NCBI GenBank assembly: GCA_965200115.1
Contig: OZ241336.1
Location: 124,001 to 188,000, forward strand
Length of the DNA: 64,000 nt
Reading direction: 5' to 3'
Source of the DNA: JAPOUP01 sp026708635
GTDB lineage: Bacteria; Pseudomonadota; Alphaproteobacteria; Rhodobacterales; Rhodobacteraceae
In this document: positions 29,101-37,816 of the stretch, one piece after another
How positions within the stretch are numbered: the first letter of the stretch is position 1
How the letters are laid out: every line of letters starts with the position of its first letter
The notes under the pieces: model-generated
Databases searched by the model: none
Told to the model about the DNA's origin: nothing
What the model saw: only the letters and a program-made list of their open reading frames with translations
Program-made: the position numbers and the translations under genes

Positions 29101-29496
29101 CCCGCTCGGGGTACGGTGTTTTTCTCCGTGAAGGATGAAGACAAGACACCACAGCTAATGGACACCGTGCGTATCCTGGTTGACCTTGGCTTCTCGATAA
29201 CGGCCACACGCGGAACGGCCGCCTTTCTGTCCGACGCCGGCATCCATGCCGCCCGGATACACAAGGCATTCGAAGGGCGTCCGAACATCATCGATGCGAT
29301 AAAGGACGGAGAAATCGCTCTGGTGATGAACACGACCGAAGGTGCGCAGGCGGTGATCGATAGCCGGTCAATGCGTAGCGTGGCTCTGATGGGCAGCGTT
29401 CCCTATTATACGACGGCGGCGGCGAGTCACGCGGCGGCACTGGCGATGCGGGTTCGAAGTGAGGGAGACGTCGGCGTGAGAAGCCTGCAGGGATAG
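26125..29496 (+). CDS. carB: Carbamoyl-phosphate synthase large subunit
   Basis: 1123 residues from the ATG at 26125, preceded by CGGGGG; the frame opens at 26068 but MPKREDIESIMIIGAGPI is the family start. It has two ATP-grasp halves: the first with MGGQTALN, PMGVHTGDS and EMNPRVSRSSALASKATG; the second from about residue 590 with GGGPNRIGQGIEFDYC and EVNPRASRTVPFVAKATD. The C-terminal MGS-like allosteric domain follows (about 1000-1100). It makes carbamoyl phosphate from bicarbonate, glutamine-derived ammonia and 2 ATP for arginine and pyrimidine synthesis. The small subunit carA is not adjacent. Confidence 0.96.
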   Translation: MPKREDIESIMIIGAGPIIIGQACEFDYSGAQACKALREEGYRIILVNSNPATIMTDPGMADATYIEPITPAFVARIIEKERPDALLPTMGGQTALNTSLAIEEMRVGEAFQKEDLDRLTAEFDSGIAEKGVLEAFGVEMIGAKRAAIEMAEDRKLFREAMERIGLESPRAVIARSMEEALDAIDSVGLPAIIRPAFTLGGTGGGIAYNRSDFERVCEIGLAASPVNQILIDESLLGWKEFEMEVVRDRADNAIIVCSIENVDPMGVHTGDSITVAPALTLTDKEYQIMRSSSIAVLREIGVETGGSNVQWAVNPEDGRMVVIEMNPRVSRSSALASKATGFPIAKIAAKLAVGYTLDELDNDITKVTPASFEPTIDYVVTKIPRFAFEKFPGAEPTLTTAMKSVGEAMAVGRTFHESVQKALASMETGLSGFDEIDVPGIGEDPAAIAKFISARHPDRLRRIAQAMREGLDDPEIQATTGYDPWFLARIREIIDVEAEIRANGLPEDESGFRRLKMLGFTDARLARLTGLTESEVSERRTARNVLAVFKRIDTCAAEFEAQTPYMYSTYEIPALGHVECEARPGDARKVVILGGGPNRIGQGIEFDYCCCHACFALSEAGYETIMINCNPETVSTDYDTSDRLYFEPLTFEHVMEVLRVEREQGTLHGVIVQFGGQTPLKLAKALHAAGVPILGTTPDSIDWAEDRERFQSLVRDLGLLQPENAIASSAGEAVEAAERIGYPLVLRPSYVLGGRAMEIVHDRTQLERYISEAVTVSGDSPVLLDSYLRGAVEVDVDALSDGRGTHIAGIMQHIEEAGVHSGDSACCLPPHTLAGEAISEIKRQTDALARALSVVGLMNVQFAVKDGRVYLIEVNPRASRTVPFVAKATDSAIASIAARLMAGESLDRFPKRPPYPSDALPEDSLPLADPMTLADPAMPWFSVKEAVLPFNRFPGVDTILGPEMRSTGEVMGWDRDFPRAFLKSQLAAGTLLPARGTVFFSVKDEDKTPQLMDTVRILVDLGFSITATRGTAAFLSDAGIHAARIHKAFEGRPNIIDAIKDGEIALVMNTTEGAQAVIDSRSMRSVALMGSVPYYTTAAASHAAALAMRVRSEGDVGVRSLQG

Positions 29497-30058
29497 TCAT
29501 CCATCGGCGCGGCGATGCAACAACGGGAACCGCGCGCCGGAGAACACCTGATTCCTCAACATGACCGCCGCCCGCGTTGTTCTGCCCGGCGAGACTGATC
29601 CACGACGAGAGCGCGATGTCCGAAACAGCGGGTTGACGTCGACCGAATCATGCCGGGCATCAGCAAAGTTGGGCTGGAAGCCGAAGCGCCTCCGTTATTG
29701 GATGAGGCCGAGGGATGGACTCCATATCCCGCCCGCGGGTTCCTCGCGCCAGCGGGAACCGGAACGGATGACTTTATCGAGAATGGCCACGACGGTGAGC
29801 GGTTTGGCGAACGCCCCGGCGCGAGATGCCATGGAACCACCATGCGCATCCGATCCCGGCGAGCGCCAAAACCACAACGAAGGGGGATTATATAGATGGG
29901 TAACATTACCCTCAATCGCTGAGAGTTTCTCGAAGTTCTAGCTACTTCCGCGAGCCGATTCTGCGGCCGCCGGAGCCTCGTTCGCAATTGGGGGTGGTCC
30001 GTCGTTAGACGGCTAGTTTTTGAGTAGTAATTTTAACGTGGTAACAATGACAAAGTAG
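29497..30058. other. Gap after carB, no gene seen
   Basis: 562 bp. Short frames on both strands match nothing. The right half (from about 29870) becomes clearly AT-richer, with a near-palindrome GGGTAACATTACCC at about 29897, and leads into the AT-richer 3' half of the truncated ATPase gene. The composition change suggests acquired DNA. Confidence 0.35.
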
Positions 30059-30661
30059 TCAGAAAAAATGCGCCGCGTGAATTGTAACCTGATCACTGTC
30101 ATAGGAATACAGTACACATAGTTCCTTCGTTCCAGCCCCAATGTTCTCAGGGACAACGTGCATTAAGTATTTTCTAGGTTCGTCTTCCTTTCTAACTAAA
30201 CCTATTTCCGGTGTTCTAGCCAGCAGCCATTCAACCGCGTCCCATTGTTCAGAAAACCGATCGCACTTGGTAAGTGCCCACTCACGAAATTCCATAGCGT
30301 TTTCGTCAGAGACAACGGTTAGAAGTGTCGCTCCCCACAACATTAGGAGAATGTTGCGCTCGATGTGCTCCGGACGGTCATACTTCCTGTCAAAGCTCAA
30401 CCGCACCACTGGATGAATCACCGACCAATCCCAGTGATCATGAATCTCCAGCCCCCTGAACAGTGTCTTCTGCCCCTCGAACAAGGCCTTGAGCGTGTCC
30501 ACCAGCAGACTCTTGCCAAACCGGCGCGGGCGGGAAAGGAACCAGTAATCGCCACGCTCGATCAGGTCCCGGATCATTGGGGTCTTGTCGACATAGTAGC
30601 TGTCGGTTTCCCGCAACCTGGAAAAGGATTGAATGCCGATGGGCAGGCGTTGACGGGTCAT
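30059..30661 (-). pseudogene. AAA-ATPase-like protein, truncated or chimeric
   Basis: 200 codons. Residues 1-125 match the N-terminus of the AAA-ATPase-like family (PF09820), proteins of about 500-550 residues that end in a PD-(D/E)XK nuclease-like domain: LPIGIQSFSRLRETDSYYVDKT, then the atypical P-loop SRPRRFGKSLL (43-53) and GLEIHDHWDW. After IERNI the sequence changes to an unrelated tail (LLMLWGATLLTVVSDENA to the stop) of lower GC, and the family's C-terminal half is missing. It is probably a fusion of a truncated ATPase gene with other DNA. Such ATPases are often found in many copies; their role is not established. Confidence 0.6.
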
Positions 30662-31269
30662 GGGCTGTCTCCATGGTGGGATGCTGATCAGATTGCCTTA
30701 ACATCGTTATATGTCTTGGGGAGAGGATGTATTCCAATTTTGGCTTGGGCTGTCCCGATCCGTTATTTCGGGGTGTGTCGCGCAAATGCCGAGGGAATCG
30801 GCCGACGGCGCGCTTTCACGGGCAGGGAACGGGAACGACGGCCATAACAGGTGATGGCGGCAAGTGACTTCACGCGGTGGCGTATTCGGAGGGTCTCTCG
30901 GACGGCGAGGCGGCAGTACATCCGCCTGTGGTCCGCTAGCGCCAGGCGGGCTCGCCCGGTGCCGGCTGGGGGCGGCGAGATGGATGCGCGCTGTCGGTAT
31001 TTCCGGAAAACGTCGGACGAATGCGTTATGACGCGTACCGCGGCCAAGGCATGAAGGTCAGAAGCGGCGTCGTGGAAGCGGACACCGCACGCTCGGGCTG
31101 CGGCTGAAGGACCGCATCACGAGCCGCCGGCTACCCTACCCGCTCGAATGGCCGGCGAACCGGGCCTTCGCCGCCTCCCAAAAACGGGTACACCGAGATC
31201 CACAATCGGATCGTGACAGTATCCTAAACAATGGTATTCTCCAACCCGGATAGAATCTGGAGGCATATC
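30662..31269. other. Gene-poor stretch between ATPase fragment and UPF0173 gene
   Basis: 608 bp. Frames of 67-94 codons on both strands are Arg-rich and unrecognised. The stretch 31080-31220 reads in places like a fragment of transposase but is too short to assign. The last 60 bp carry a promoter candidate for the next gene. Confidence 0.3.
31213..31240 (+). promoter_or_regulatory. Candidate promoter for the UPF0173 hydrolase gene
   Basis: GTGACA (31213-31218), a 16-nt spacer and TATTCT (31235-31240), 29 bp before the ATG at 31270. Predicted by eye. Confidence 0.35.
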
Positions 31270-31962
31270 ATGAAAATCATCTGGCTGGGCCATGGCTCAT
31301 TCCGCATCGAGATCGAGAATCAGGTTCTCCTTATCGATCCCTGGCTTACGGGAAATCCCTCGCTCCCCGAGGATAGCCACGATGACGCCGTCACGGGCGG
31401 CACGCACCTCCTGTTGACCCATACTCACTTCGACCATGTATGCGACATCCTTCCACTCGCCCGCAGACTGAACATTCCAGTGGCGGGCCAGTATGATTTA
31501 ATGGGATATTGGGAGGAACACGAAAAAATAAAGACGATCGGGTTCAACAAAGGCGGCACGGTCAGCCTGGGTGACGCCGCGATATCGATGGTTCCCGCCT
31601 CGCACAGCTCAACATTCAGCACGGAGGACGGACTGCGGGCGGGAGGCTCGGAAGTCGGATACATGATCCGGGGCGAGGGCCATACGGTATATGTCTCCGG
31701 CGACACGGACATAATGGCCGACATGCAGTGGATGGGCGACTATTTCCGCCCGGACATCGGAATCCTCAGTGCTGGCGGACATTTCACGATGGACATGAAG
31801 GCGGCAGCGTATGCCGCCAGAAAATTCTTCGATTTCAAAATGGTGATTCCCTGTCACTACAGGACTTTCCCGTTTCTCGAGCAATCGGCGGAAAACCTGG
31901 TCAACGGCCTTCCGGGCGTGAATGTCGTCGAGCCGCAGGTGATGCGGGCAATCTCGGTCTAG
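31270..31962 (+). CDS. UPF0173 family metal-dependent hydrolase
   Basis: 230 residues from the ATG at 31270, with GGAGG 7 nt upstream. It is a metallo-beta-lactamase fold with the zinc motif THTHFDH (H51, H53, D55, H56), further ligands in PASHSS and SGDTD, and the C-terminal VIPCHYRTFP. This matches the UPF0173 group, whose substrate is not generally known. It appears complete. The neighbours are a gene-poor stretch on the left and tadA, converging, on the right. Confidence 0.9.
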   Translation: MKIIWLGHGSFRIEIENQVLLIDPWLTGNPSLPEDSHDDAVTGGTHLLLTHTHFDHVCDILPLARRLNIPVAGQYDLMGYWEEHEKIKTIGFNKGGTVSLGDAAISMVPASHSSTFSTEDGLRAGGSEVGYMIRGEGHTVYVSGDTDIMADMQWMGDYFRPDIGILSAGGHFTMDMKAAAYAARKFFDFKMVIPCHYRTFPFLEQSAENLVNGLPGVNVVEPQVMRAISV

Positions 31963-32082
31963 TTAGACGGCGGGCCGCATCCACGCTGTCTCACGGATTT
32001 GCCCACCAGGTTCCGGCCGTGATGACCACCGTCAACAAATGTGGCCGCGAAGAGGATGGCAAGGTGTCGAGCCAGCGCGGGT

Positions 32083-32574
32083 TCAGCTTGGAAACGGAGA
32101 GGCCGGGGTTGATGGCCTTGCCGCCCTCAGCCCATCGAAGAACTCCCGTAGCAACGCTCCGGACTCCTCGGCCGCGAGTCCGTCGTACACCTCGGGCACA
32201 TGATGGATCTGCGGGTGCTGGAACACGCGCGCGCCGTGCAGGACACCTCCGGACTTCGGATCCGCGGCTCCGAACAGCAGCCTTGCGATCCGGGCATAGG
32301 AGATCGCGGCCGCGCACATCGCGCATGGTTCAAGCGTCACATACAGCACGTGCCCCGGCAGCCGTTCCGTCCCCGCCTTCGCACAGGCTTCACGCAGCGC
32401 GAGGATTTCCGCATGAGCTGTAGGGTCGCACAGTTCGCGGGTTCGATTTCGGGCAGCGGCTACAACCCTCCCCCGGGGATCGACAATCACCGCTCCGACC
32501 GGCACCTCACCCTGCGCCGCGGCCATCCGCGCCTCAGCGAGCGCCCTTTCCATCTGGCTGTTGAAACCGACCAT
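32083..32574 (-). CDS. tadA: tRNA(adenine34) deaminase TadA
   Basis: 163 residues. The zinc-dependent deaminase motifs are H54-A-E56 (PTAHAEILAL) and P83-C84-A-M-C87 (EPCAMCAAA). TadA converts A34 to inosine in tRNA-Arg(ACG), allowing it to read CGU, CGC and CGA. The length is typical. It is divergent from the pseudouridine synthase gene, with only 73 bp between the starts, and tadA beside rluB is a common alphaproteobacterial arrangement. Residues after 145 are low complexity. Confidence 0.95.
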   Translation of the reverse strand: MVGFNSQMERALAEARMAAAQGEVPVGAVIVDPRGRVVAAARNRTRELCDPTAHAEILALREACAKAGTERLPGHVLYVTLEPCAMCAAAISYARIARLLFGAADPKSGGVLHGARVFQHPQIHHVPEVYDGLAAEESGALLREFFDGLRAARPSTPASPFPS

Positions 32575-32647
32575 GCGCTCTCAATGCATCTGATGAGAGG
32601 CACCCTCAAGACCCTTTCTTCGAGCGGCCGGATGGTCGGCACGGGTC

Positions 32648-33379
32648 ATGACCGGAGGGACCGTGACAGGTAACAGGATCGCCAAAGTCATCTCCCGCGC
32701 CGGCATCGCCAGCCGACGGCAGGCCGAGCGCCTGATAGTGGATGGTCATGTCACGGTTAACGGGCGGAAAATCACGTCACCGGCGCTAAACGTGTCAGAG
32801 ACTGACAGGGTCACCGTTCACGGCAGGCCGCTCGTGACCGCCCAACCCATGCGTCTCTGGCTATATCACAAACCACCCGGGCTTGTGACATCGACCCACG
32901 ACGAAATGGGCCGCGGAACCGTTTTCGATTCTCTCCCGGAAGGAATGCCGCGCGTAATGCCGGTTGGCAGGTTGGACCTTGGCTCCGAGGGCCTTCTGCT
33001 GCTTACGAATGACGGAGGCCTCAAAAGGCGTCTGGAGCTTCCGTCAACGGGCTGGCTCCGAAAATACCGCGTGCGTGTCAGGGGAGCGCCAACTGACGCC
33101 GCATTGGATCCGCTAAGAAAGGGACTGAGCGTCGGAGGTGAGCGGTTCCGGCCGATGCAGGTCGTCATTGACCGACATCAGGGCGCGAACGCCTGGCTGA
33201 CCGTCGGCATACGCGAGGGACGGAACCGGGAAATCCGGCGCGCGATGGAGTCCGAAGGCCTGATCGTGAACCGCCTGATCAGATTGAGCTACGGTCCGTT
33301 CCAGTTGGGAAAGCTGAAACGCGGTGAGGTGCGGGAAGTGAAATCGAGCGTACTTCGGGACCAGTTGGGACGGACATAG
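32648..33379 (+). CDS. rluB: RsuA/RluB-family pseudouridine synthase
   Basis: 243 residues from the ATG at 32648; a GTG at 32663 is also possible but GGAGGG would be only 3 nt away. An S4 RNA-binding domain covers about 8-60 (RIAKVISRAGIASRRQAERLI). The catalytic Asp is D110 in GRLDLGSEGLLLLTND, followed by IREGRNREIRRAME. Enzymes of this group isomerise uridine in 23S rRNA (RluB, U2605) or 16S rRNA (RsuA). The family is certain; the rluB assignment rests on similarity and on tadA next door. Confidence 0.9.
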   Translation: MTGGTVTGNRIAKVISRAGIASRRQAERLIVDGHVTVNGRKITSPALNVSETDRVTVHGRPLVTAQPMRLWLYHKPPGLVTSTHDEMGRGTVFDSLPEGMPRVMPVGRLDLGSEGLLLLTNDGGLKRRLELPSTGWLRKYRVRVRGAPTDAALDPLRKGLSVGGERFRPMQVVIDRHQGANAWLTVGIREGRNREIRRAMESEGLIVNRLIRLSYGPFQLGKLKRGEVREVKSSVLRDQLGRT

Positions 33380-33581
33380 GACAAATCAATCGTACGGCAA
33401 ACATCCGCCAGGCACCGGAGGCACGGGTAACTCACGGCGTTCCGCGTCCCCGGGCCGGCCCGGAAGTGACCGCGGGCCAGCCTGTGACCCCATGATCCGG
33501 CGATTCGGCGCACACAAATGGGGGCGTAAAGGCCGGTCACTCCCCATTCATCCAGGCCAGATGCCCCGGAACCTTCAAACA

Positions 33582-34469
33582 TTACCCGAACCGTACCCGC
33601 CGTAATGTCAGCGTCGTCCAGCCGGAGAGGGAGTCCCGGTGCGTTTCCTCAAACCCCAACGTCTCGTAGACGGACCGAACGTCACACGCCTGATCATCAA
33701 GAACTCCCGATAGGATCACATGCGCCCCTTGCGGAGAAAGTCCGGAGATCGAAGGTGCGAGATCAATGAGCGGACCCTTGAGAATGTTCGCGAGGACGAG
33801 ATCGTAGGGTGCCCGCGCGACGATTTCCGCATGGCGTAGGTCCGCCGCCAGAACGCACCGCACCCTATTCCCAAGCCCGTTCACACGGAGATTCGTCTCC
33901 GCCACCTCTATCGCCACTTCATCGATATCGGTCGCCATTGGCGCCACAGGCCAAACACTGGCCGCCGCCATAGCCAGAACCGCGGTGCCACAGCCTACAT
34001 CAATCACGCTCGTCGGCGAAGCGCCCCCGCATGCGAGTCTGTCCATCGCATACAGGCAACCAAGCGTCGTAGCGTGATGGCCGGTGCCAAAAGCCATGGC
34101 CGCCTCGACCAGCAGGGCGACCCTGTCCGCCGGGACTCTATCGGCGTCATGACTTCCGTGAACGAAAAACCGACCCGCCTCGACAGGCGGGAGTTCCCGG
34201 CGCACCTTCGCCACCCAGTCGGTATCGGATAGTTCCGAAACCAGAAACGGTTTGGTCGCGTAACTCGCCGCGAGCAGGGCCAGTCCGACGTCCTCCGGCC
34301 TCTCAGCGAAATATCCCGCGACTTCCCATAGATCGGAGCCATCCTCGATCTGAAGGATGCATACCCCCTGGGGTCCGGGAGACAGACGCTCCATCGCCCC
34401 GCCGAGAGCCTCGGCGGCGTTCCGGCCGCCAACGACTGTCCACGCGGAGAATGTCGTCCGCCCGGCCAC
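33582..34469 (-). CDS. prmA: Ribosomal protein L11 methyltransferase
   Basis: 295 residues. The C-terminal half is a Rossmann SAM-binding domain with AFGTGHHATT, SVIDVGCGTAVLAMAA, ATDIDEVAIEVAETN and YDLVLANILKGPL, which together are diagnostic for PrmA. The N-terminal 100 residues are the substrate-binding domain. It trimethylates residues of ribosomal protein L11. It lies 24 bp after msrA on the same strand, so the two may be co-transcribed. Confidence 0.94.
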   Translation of the reverse strand: MAGRTTFSAWTVVGGRNAAEALGGAMERLSPGPQGVCILQIEDGSDLWEVAGYFAERPEDVGLALLAASYATKPFLVSELSDTDWVAKVRRELPPVEAGRFFVHGSHDADRVPADRVALLVEAAMAFGTGHHATTLGCLYAMDRLACGGASPTSVIDVGCGTAVLAMAAASVWPVAPMATDIDEVAIEVAETNLRVNGLGNRVRCVLAADLRHAEIVARAPYDLVLANILKGPLIDLAPSISGLSPQGAHVILSGVLDDQACDVRSVYETLGFEETHRDSLSGWTTLTLRRVRFG

Positions 34470-34493
34470 CCGAAAGCTTCGCCCTACCTGCGC

Positions 34494-35171
34494 TCAGACA
34501 CTCTCGGACAGACGTGTGTCTCCGGCGGCTCCACCATCCGGAAAAGCCACCCCAGTGCCACCGATCCCGCAATATCCCCCGGCATTCTTCGCCAGATACT
34601 GCTGGTGGTAATCCTCAGCGAAATGGAATTCCGGCACCCTGACGATTTCAGTCGTCACGGGCCCGAACCCCGCAAGCGCCAGACGACGCCCATAATCCTC
34701 TCTCGTGATCTCGGCGGCCGATTTCTGGGCATCCGAACTCCAGTATATACCCGAACGGTACTGGGTGCCCGAGTCATTACCCTGGCGCATTCCCTGGGTG
34801 GGATCGTGTCCCTCCCAGAACAGACGCAGTAGATCCCTGTAACTCACCTCGGCAGGGTCAAAGATGAGACGAACGACTTCGTTGTGTCCGGTTCGGCCGG
34901 TGCATACCTCCCTGTATGTCGGGTTCGGCGTGAAACCTCCGGCATAGCCTACCATGGTCAGCCATACACCCGGCACCGCCCAGAAAATTCGTTCCACGCC
35001 CCAGAAACAGCCCATCCCGAACACCGCGACTTCGAAACCCTCCGGCACTGGTGATTTCAGAGGCCGGCCACTCAGAAAATGCGACTCCGCGGTTGGGATC
35101 GGCACTGACCTGCCGGGAAGGGCGTCCGTCGCCGACACCATCTCCGCCATTTTACGCCTGAATATGGACAT
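34494..35171 (-). CDS. msrA: Peptide methionine (S)-S-oxide reductase MsrA
   Basis: 225 residues from the ATG at 35171 (GGGGAG 8 nt upstream). The catalytic C55 lies in GCFWGVERIF, followed by VGYAGGFTPNPTY, HNEVVRLIFDP and FHFAEDYHQQYL. It reduces the S-diastereomer of methionine sulfoxide in oxidised proteins, drawing electrons from thioredoxin. The length matches the alphaproteobacterial form with an N-terminal extension of about 40 residues. It is upstream of prmA. Confidence 0.94.
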   Translation of the reverse strand: MSIFRRKMAEMVSATDALPGRSVPIPTAESHFLSGRPLKSPVPEGFEVAVFGMGCFWGVERIFWAVPGVWLTMVGYAGGFTPNPTYREVCTGRTGHNEVVRLIFDPAEVSYRDLLRLFWEGHDPTQGMRQGNDSGTQYRSGIYWSSDAQKSAAEITREDYGRRLALAGFGPVTTEIVRVPEFHFAEDYHQQYLAKNAGGYCGIGGTGVAFPDGGAAGDTRLSESV

Positions 35172-35227
35172 TCTTTCACTCCCCATCCTAATCGGTCCGG
35201 AATTATAGAAGCCTAGGGGATTTAAGG

Positions 35228-36460
35228 TTACTCCGCCACCACGAACGCTGGGCGTCTGAACACGGTTTCATGACCGGGGACAGGGTGGCGGGGAATCATC
35301 AGCGCCAACACCAGCGACGTCCCCGCCATCACCGCCGCCATCACGAAGACGCCTCCAGGCGAGACGATCCACAGGTAACCAAGCACAGCTGGCAGGAAAA
35401 CGGCCGCTATGTGGTTGATGGTGAATGCCACGGCGGCGGTGGGTGCGATATCATGTGGATCGGCTATTTTCTGGAAGTAGGTCTTCAGCGCGAAAGCCAT
35501 CGCGAAGAATAGGTGATCCAAAACATAAAGCGCCGCGGCAAGCGCGACTCCCCATCCAAACCAATAGACCCCACCATATGCCAGAAACACGCCAATCAGC
35601 CCGACATACTCGATTCCCAGGGCCACGCGCTCTCCCCATGCCGCGACGAGGCGCCCCATCAGGGGCGCGAAGACCATATTGACTAGATAGTTTATCAGAA
35701 ACAGCGCCGTCAGTTCGTGTACCTCGAAGCCAAATCGTTCAACCATCATGAAGGCGGCGAACACGATAAAGATCTGCCGCCGGGCGCCTGACATGAACTG
35801 AAGTGCGTAATAGAGCCAGTAGCGACGGCGCAGCACCATTCGACGCAGCTGGGGATTGGGGGCCTCAAAGCGCGGATAGGCCAGGAAACAGAAAACGGCG
35901 ATCGCCACAGTGACTCCACCGGACGCCATATAGACGAAATTATAGCTGAGGCCCGCGGTTTTCCACGTCACCACGAGCAGCCCGTACGCGAGAAGTGACG
36001 CTCCGGAACTGACGCCGACGATCCATCCAAGTGTTTGTGGCGCCCTGTCGCGGTCGATCCACTGAAGCTGAAGTGACTGATTCACGGTCTCGAAATAATG
36101 GAACCCGATCGACGAGATCATCGTAACGGCCAACAGGCCTCCGAAAGTGGGAAACCATGCGGTGACCGCACTTGCGACGCCTAAAGTCAGCAGCGAGACG
36201 ATCCCGAGCGCCTGCTCGCGAATGAATACGATCAGGGCGATGACGCCTACCGCGAGAAATCCCGGGATTTCACGTACCGTGTGCAGCCACCCGATCTCGA
36301 CGCCCGTAAAACCCGCCGCCTCGATGACAAAGTTATTTAGCAGCGCCGACCACGTGGCGAACGTGATCGGCATCGCGGCCGCCATTAGAAACAGCAAGGT
36401 GACCGGCCGCCGCCACAACGGCAGGGATCCGGACATATCTAGCTTCACGACGCGTTCCAT
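35228..36460 (-). CDS. Major facilitator superfamily transporter
   Basis: 410 residues with about 12 hydrophobic segments, starting near residues 20-40 (VTLLFLMAAAMPITFATWSALL). In the middle is a long cytoplasmic loop (YPRFEAPNPQLRRMVLRRRYW), as expected for MFS carriers. I do not recognise a substrate subgroup. It is a single gene between a gene-poor stretch and msrA, with no linked regulator or enzyme. It appears intact. Confidence 0.85.
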   Translation of the reverse strand: MERVVKLDMSGSLPLWRRPVTLLFLMAAAMPITFATWSALLNNFVIEAAGFTGVEIGWLHTVREIPGFLAVGVIALIVFIREQALGIVSLLTLGVASAVTAWFPTFGGLLAVTMISSIGFHYFETVNQSLQLQWIDRDRAPQTLGWIVGVSSGASLLAYGLLVVTWKTAGLSYNFVYMASGGVTVAIAVFCFLAYPRFEAPNPQLRRMVLRRRYWLYYALQFMSGARRQIFIVFAAFMMVERFGFEVHELTALFLINYLVNMVFAPLMGRLVAAWGERVALGIEYVGLIGVFLAYGGVYWFGWGVALAAALYVLDHLFFAMAFALKTYFQKIADPHDIAPTAAVAFTINHIAAVFLPAVLGYLWIVSPGGVFVMAAVMAGTSLVLALMIPRHPVPGHETVFRRPAFVVAE

Positions 36461-37177
36461 AGCGTCTCATACGTCTGTCCGGAAAAAATCACGACCCGAA
36501 ACCAGCCCAAAGCGATTACGCCAGCCGAAACAGTCACCAACGCGCCTGGCGACGAAAACCTGACCGAGATTGTTCCCGAACGGCACGAACGTCGCTTCAC
36601 CATGAATACGCATTGACCGCAACCGCCAATAGGCCTTCACACACCTTTCAGCCTCCCCGTGGACCGCGCCAGGTTGGCAAACGACGCAGCACGCCAAGGG
36701 CGCTTCCGGGCCTTTCAGGATCCGTTCGAGACGCTTTGGTGGTCTCCGCCCGGAAGCCCGTTTTCCCGCAAATCGGCCATGGCTTCTCCGTTGCCCGCCA
36801 CACCGCGGCGACATGTTCGCGGATCGCTGAAGCACGAAAATCCCGGGATGATCCTCGCTGTCGACTGCCGGGTCCGCATTACCGCGGCATCCGGTTCCGT
36901 CACCGTGCAGCTTCCGCGCTCAGGGAAAATCCCGTCAAGCGCTTCGCCAATAGTGACGGTCGACCGGAGGATCCGGCCCGGGCTTATCCAGACGGGTTGT
37001 CCAAGCACATTCGCGCCATCCTCACCCTCAGCGAGGACCGCGATGTCAGGCCGTCGTCGGCGGCCCCCTTTCCCGCGACCATCCGGAACAGGGTGCTTTA
37101 CGCGGTAACCCGCCCCATGGCTGGCGAACCAAACCGCGCACTGGCCAGTCCGAAAAGGACCTCGACCCGCACTCCGA
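36461..37177. other. Gene-poor stretch between hisH and the MFS gene
   Basis: 717 bp. A 194-codon plus frame (36613-37197) and several shorter ones are Arg/Pro/Ser-rich and unlike any family I know. hisA and hisF, often near hisH, are not here. It may be a decayed gene; I see nothing specific. Confidence 0.35.
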
Positions 37178-37816
37178 TCAAGGTGTCCAGGTCATAAAAT
37201 TCGCGATCAGCCGAAGACCCGCGGCCTGGCTTTTCTCTGGATGGAATTGGGTACCGACTATGCTCTCACGGCCTACGATCGCGGTGATATCACCCCCGTA
37301 GTCGCAATAAGCGAGCCGATGCGCGTCGTCGACTACCCTAAAATGATAGGAATGCACGAAATAGGCATGATCACCGGTGATCAGTCCTTCAAGAACGGGG
37401 TGAGAACCGTCAATCACCATCTCATTCCACCCCATGTGCGGTACCTTCATGCCGACTTCCCTCGGCCGGATCGGCTCGACATCTCCGGCTATCCAGTCGA
37501 GGCCTGACACGGTCTCGAATTCGTGGCCACGGGTCGCTAGCAGCTGCATCCCGACACAGATGCCGAGAAGCGGTCGACCGCGCTCAATCACCGTCTCGCG
37601 CACCGCTTCCTGGAGACCATCGATCGCAAACAGGGATCCGCGGCAGGCGGGAAAGGCACCGTCGCCCGGCAGGACGATGCGATCGGCCCGGGCGACGGCC
37701 TCGGGATCCGAAGTTACGGATACCTCTCCCGCGTTCCGCTCGCGGGACACGCGCTGGAACGCTTTCACCGCCGAATGCAGGTTTCCAATGCCGTAATCTA
37801 TGATCGCCGTGACCAT
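37178..37816 (-). CDS. hisH: Imidazole glycerol phosphate synthase subunit HisH
   Basis: 212 residues from the ATG at 37816 (family start VTAIIDYGIGNL); an ATG at 37834 has a fair ribosome site and would add 6 residues. It is a class I glutamine amidotransferase with nucleophile C87 in GICVGMQLL and the partner residues H192 and E194 in QFHPEKS. HisH supplies ammonia to HisF to make IGP and AICAR in histidine synthesis. hisB lies upstream on the same strand, but a MITE-like insertion and about 650 bp separate them. Confidence 0.94.
   Translation of the reverse strand: MVTAIIDYGIGNLHSAVKAFQRVSRERNAGEVSVTSDPEAVARADRIVLPGDGAFPACRGSLFAIDGLQEAVRETVIERGRPLLGICVGMQLLATRGHEFETVSGLDWIAGDVEPIRPREVGMKVPHMGWNEMVIDGSHPVLEGLITGDHAYFVHSYHFRVVDDAHRLAYCDYGGDITAIVGRESIVGTQFHPEKSQAAGLRLIANFMTWTP

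Noticed and set aside
29894..29912. Near-palindrome GGGTAACATTACCC as an operator
   Set aside because: It is a single short palindrome with no adjacent regulated gene in a gene-poor stretch; not enough to support a site.
36613..37197. 194-codon plus-strand frame upstream of the MFS gene
   Set aside because: It overlaps the end of hisH, is rich in Arg, Pro and Ser, and shows no domain; more likely a chance frame.
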